Shown here piece by piece: positions 24,301 to 24,836 of a stretch of DNA of 24,836 nt (the first letter of the stretch is position 1; each line of letters opens with the position of its first letter). The position numbers and the translations under genes are program-made. This DNA comes from Flavobacteriaceae bacterium (GTDB lineage: Bacteria > Bacteroidota > Bacteroidia > Flavobacteriales > Flavobacteriaceae): assembly GCA_013214275.1 (NCBI GenBank), contig JABSPP010000007.1:1-24836 (forward strand). Reading direction: 5' to 3'. Under the pieces are notes generated by a model. The model had not been told where the DNA came from. It did no database searches and saw only the letters and a program-made list of their open reading frames with translations.

Positions 24301-24836
24301 ATGAAACGTAATTTTTTAATCTTGTTTAGTCTTGTTGCCACTGTACTCGTAGGATGTGAAGCAGATGATACAGCAGACGTTGTAATCAATGATAACAGCG
24401 TGACCAACATCACCAACAACAACGGAGGTTCTAATGACGACGATGACGATATTGTGTATCTAAGTGGTGTTTACACCCAAGACCTTTCTTTAGATACCAA
24501 TATTCAATATATCGTTAACGGACCAGTCTTAATGGCAGCAGGAACAACTTTAACAGTTCCAGCTGGAATGACCGTCAAAGCAGCGCCTGTTGGAGTAAAT
24601 GCCTACATTGCTATTCAGCAGGGAGCTAGAATTATTGCAAATGGCACTGCCAACAATCCAATTGTTTTTACATCAAATGCAGCTACTCCATCTACTGGAG
24701 ACTGGGGTGGACTTGTTGTTTGTGGGAGTGCTTCAATTAATTCTACAGCAGTAGGCTCAACTGAAACATCTACGACTGAAGTTGGTGGATTATCTTATGG
24801 TGGAAACACAGATGAAGACGATTCTGGAAGCCTAGA
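24301..24836 (+). CDS. Surface lipoprotein with Asp-rich linker, 3' end outside the window
   Basis: The frame is open from ATG 24301 to the window end (178 codons plus two bases). A lipoprotein signal (MKRNFLILFSLVATVLVGC) has its lipobox cysteine at residue 19. The following EADDTAD is acidic, like Bacteroidota lipoprotein export signals, so surface exposure is likely. Residues about 31-54 are a low-complexity Asn/Thr and then Asp-rich linker ending DDDDDI. After it, repeated short strands (GTTLTVPAGMTVKA, GARIIANGTANNPIVFTS, GDWGGLVVCGSASI) resemble right-handed beta-helix rungs of pectate-lyase-like folds. It is probably co-transcribed with the TonB receptor as its outer partner or as a ligand-binding or hydrolytic lipoprotein. 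The function is not assigned, because the C-terminal part is missing. Confidence 0.85.
   Translation, partial: MKRNFLILFSLVATVLVGCEADDTADVVINDNSVTNITNNNGGSNDDDDDIVYLSGVYTQDLSLDTNIQYIVNGPVLMAAGTTLTVPAGMTVKAAPVGVNAYIAIQQGARIIANGTANNPIVFTSNAATPSTGDWGGLVVCGSASINSTAVGSTETSTTEVGGLSYGGNTDEDDSGSL

Noticed and set aside
24400..24455. Asn/Thr- and Asp-rich low-complexity stretch, considered as a DNA repeat or calcium-binding repeat array.
   Set aside because: It is a short linker after the lipobox typical of exported Bacteroidota lipoproteins; no regular nonapeptide repeat or long DNA repeat is present.

Overview
The window looks like a Bacteroidota chromosome, most likely a member of the Flavobacteriia. 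It is AT-rich, has almost no Shine-Dalgarno-like leaders and contains Bacteroidota-type promoter elements (TTG-N19-TAnnTTTG). It also carries a TonB-dependent receptor with an N-terminal CarboxypepD_reg-like domain, followed by a lipoprotein with an acidic stretch after its lipobox cysteine. No RNA gene, insertion sequence, CRISPR array or origin was seen. No gap between genes exceeds 300 bases. All family assignments are from motif reading; no database search was possible.

Positions 1-17037 are the end of a surface-polysaccharide locus read on the + strand. It starts inside a UDP-galactopyranose mutase gene (glf) that looks eroded. Next come a SAF-less NeuB-type nonulosonate synthase and a fused CMP-nonulosonate synthetase/HAD phosphatase. 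Three consecutive HPr-kinase-like P-loop proteins follow. The rest is assembly machinery: a Wzx-type flippase, a capsule-synthesis-type glycosyltransferase, a Wzy-like membrane protein, a GT4, a hexapeptide acyltransferase, a second Wzy/WaaL-like protein with a large extra-membrane N-terminal domain, a DUF1972/GT4 glycosyltransferase, a WcaJ-type initiating sugar-phosphate transferase and a GT2. Many junctions overlap by 1-13 bases, so the locus is probably one long operon making an acidic glycan that contains a sialic-acid-like sugar.

Positions 17060-19394 hold purD, with its own candidate -7 element, coupled by an ATGA overlap to a MurG/GT28-like glycosyltransferase. That gene runs tail-to-tail, with a 27-base overlap, into a minus-strand two-component system (21214 down to 19368) of the PhoB/PhoR type. 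The regulator has a good TTG-N19-TAnnTTTG promoter. Pairs of 11-bp-spaced repeats resembling Pho boxes lie just upstream of both the regulator and the kinase.

Positions 21398-24836 hold a large TonB-dependent receptor and the start of a surface-lipoprotein gene, divergent from the regulator. The 183-bp intergenic region is shared, so the receptor pair may belong to the same, probably phosphate-responsive, regulon.

The most unusual items are the triple HPr-kinase-like cassette placed between nonulosonate activation and the flippase, the decayed glf that has lost conserved active-site segments but keeps its reading frame, and the candidate Pho boxes.
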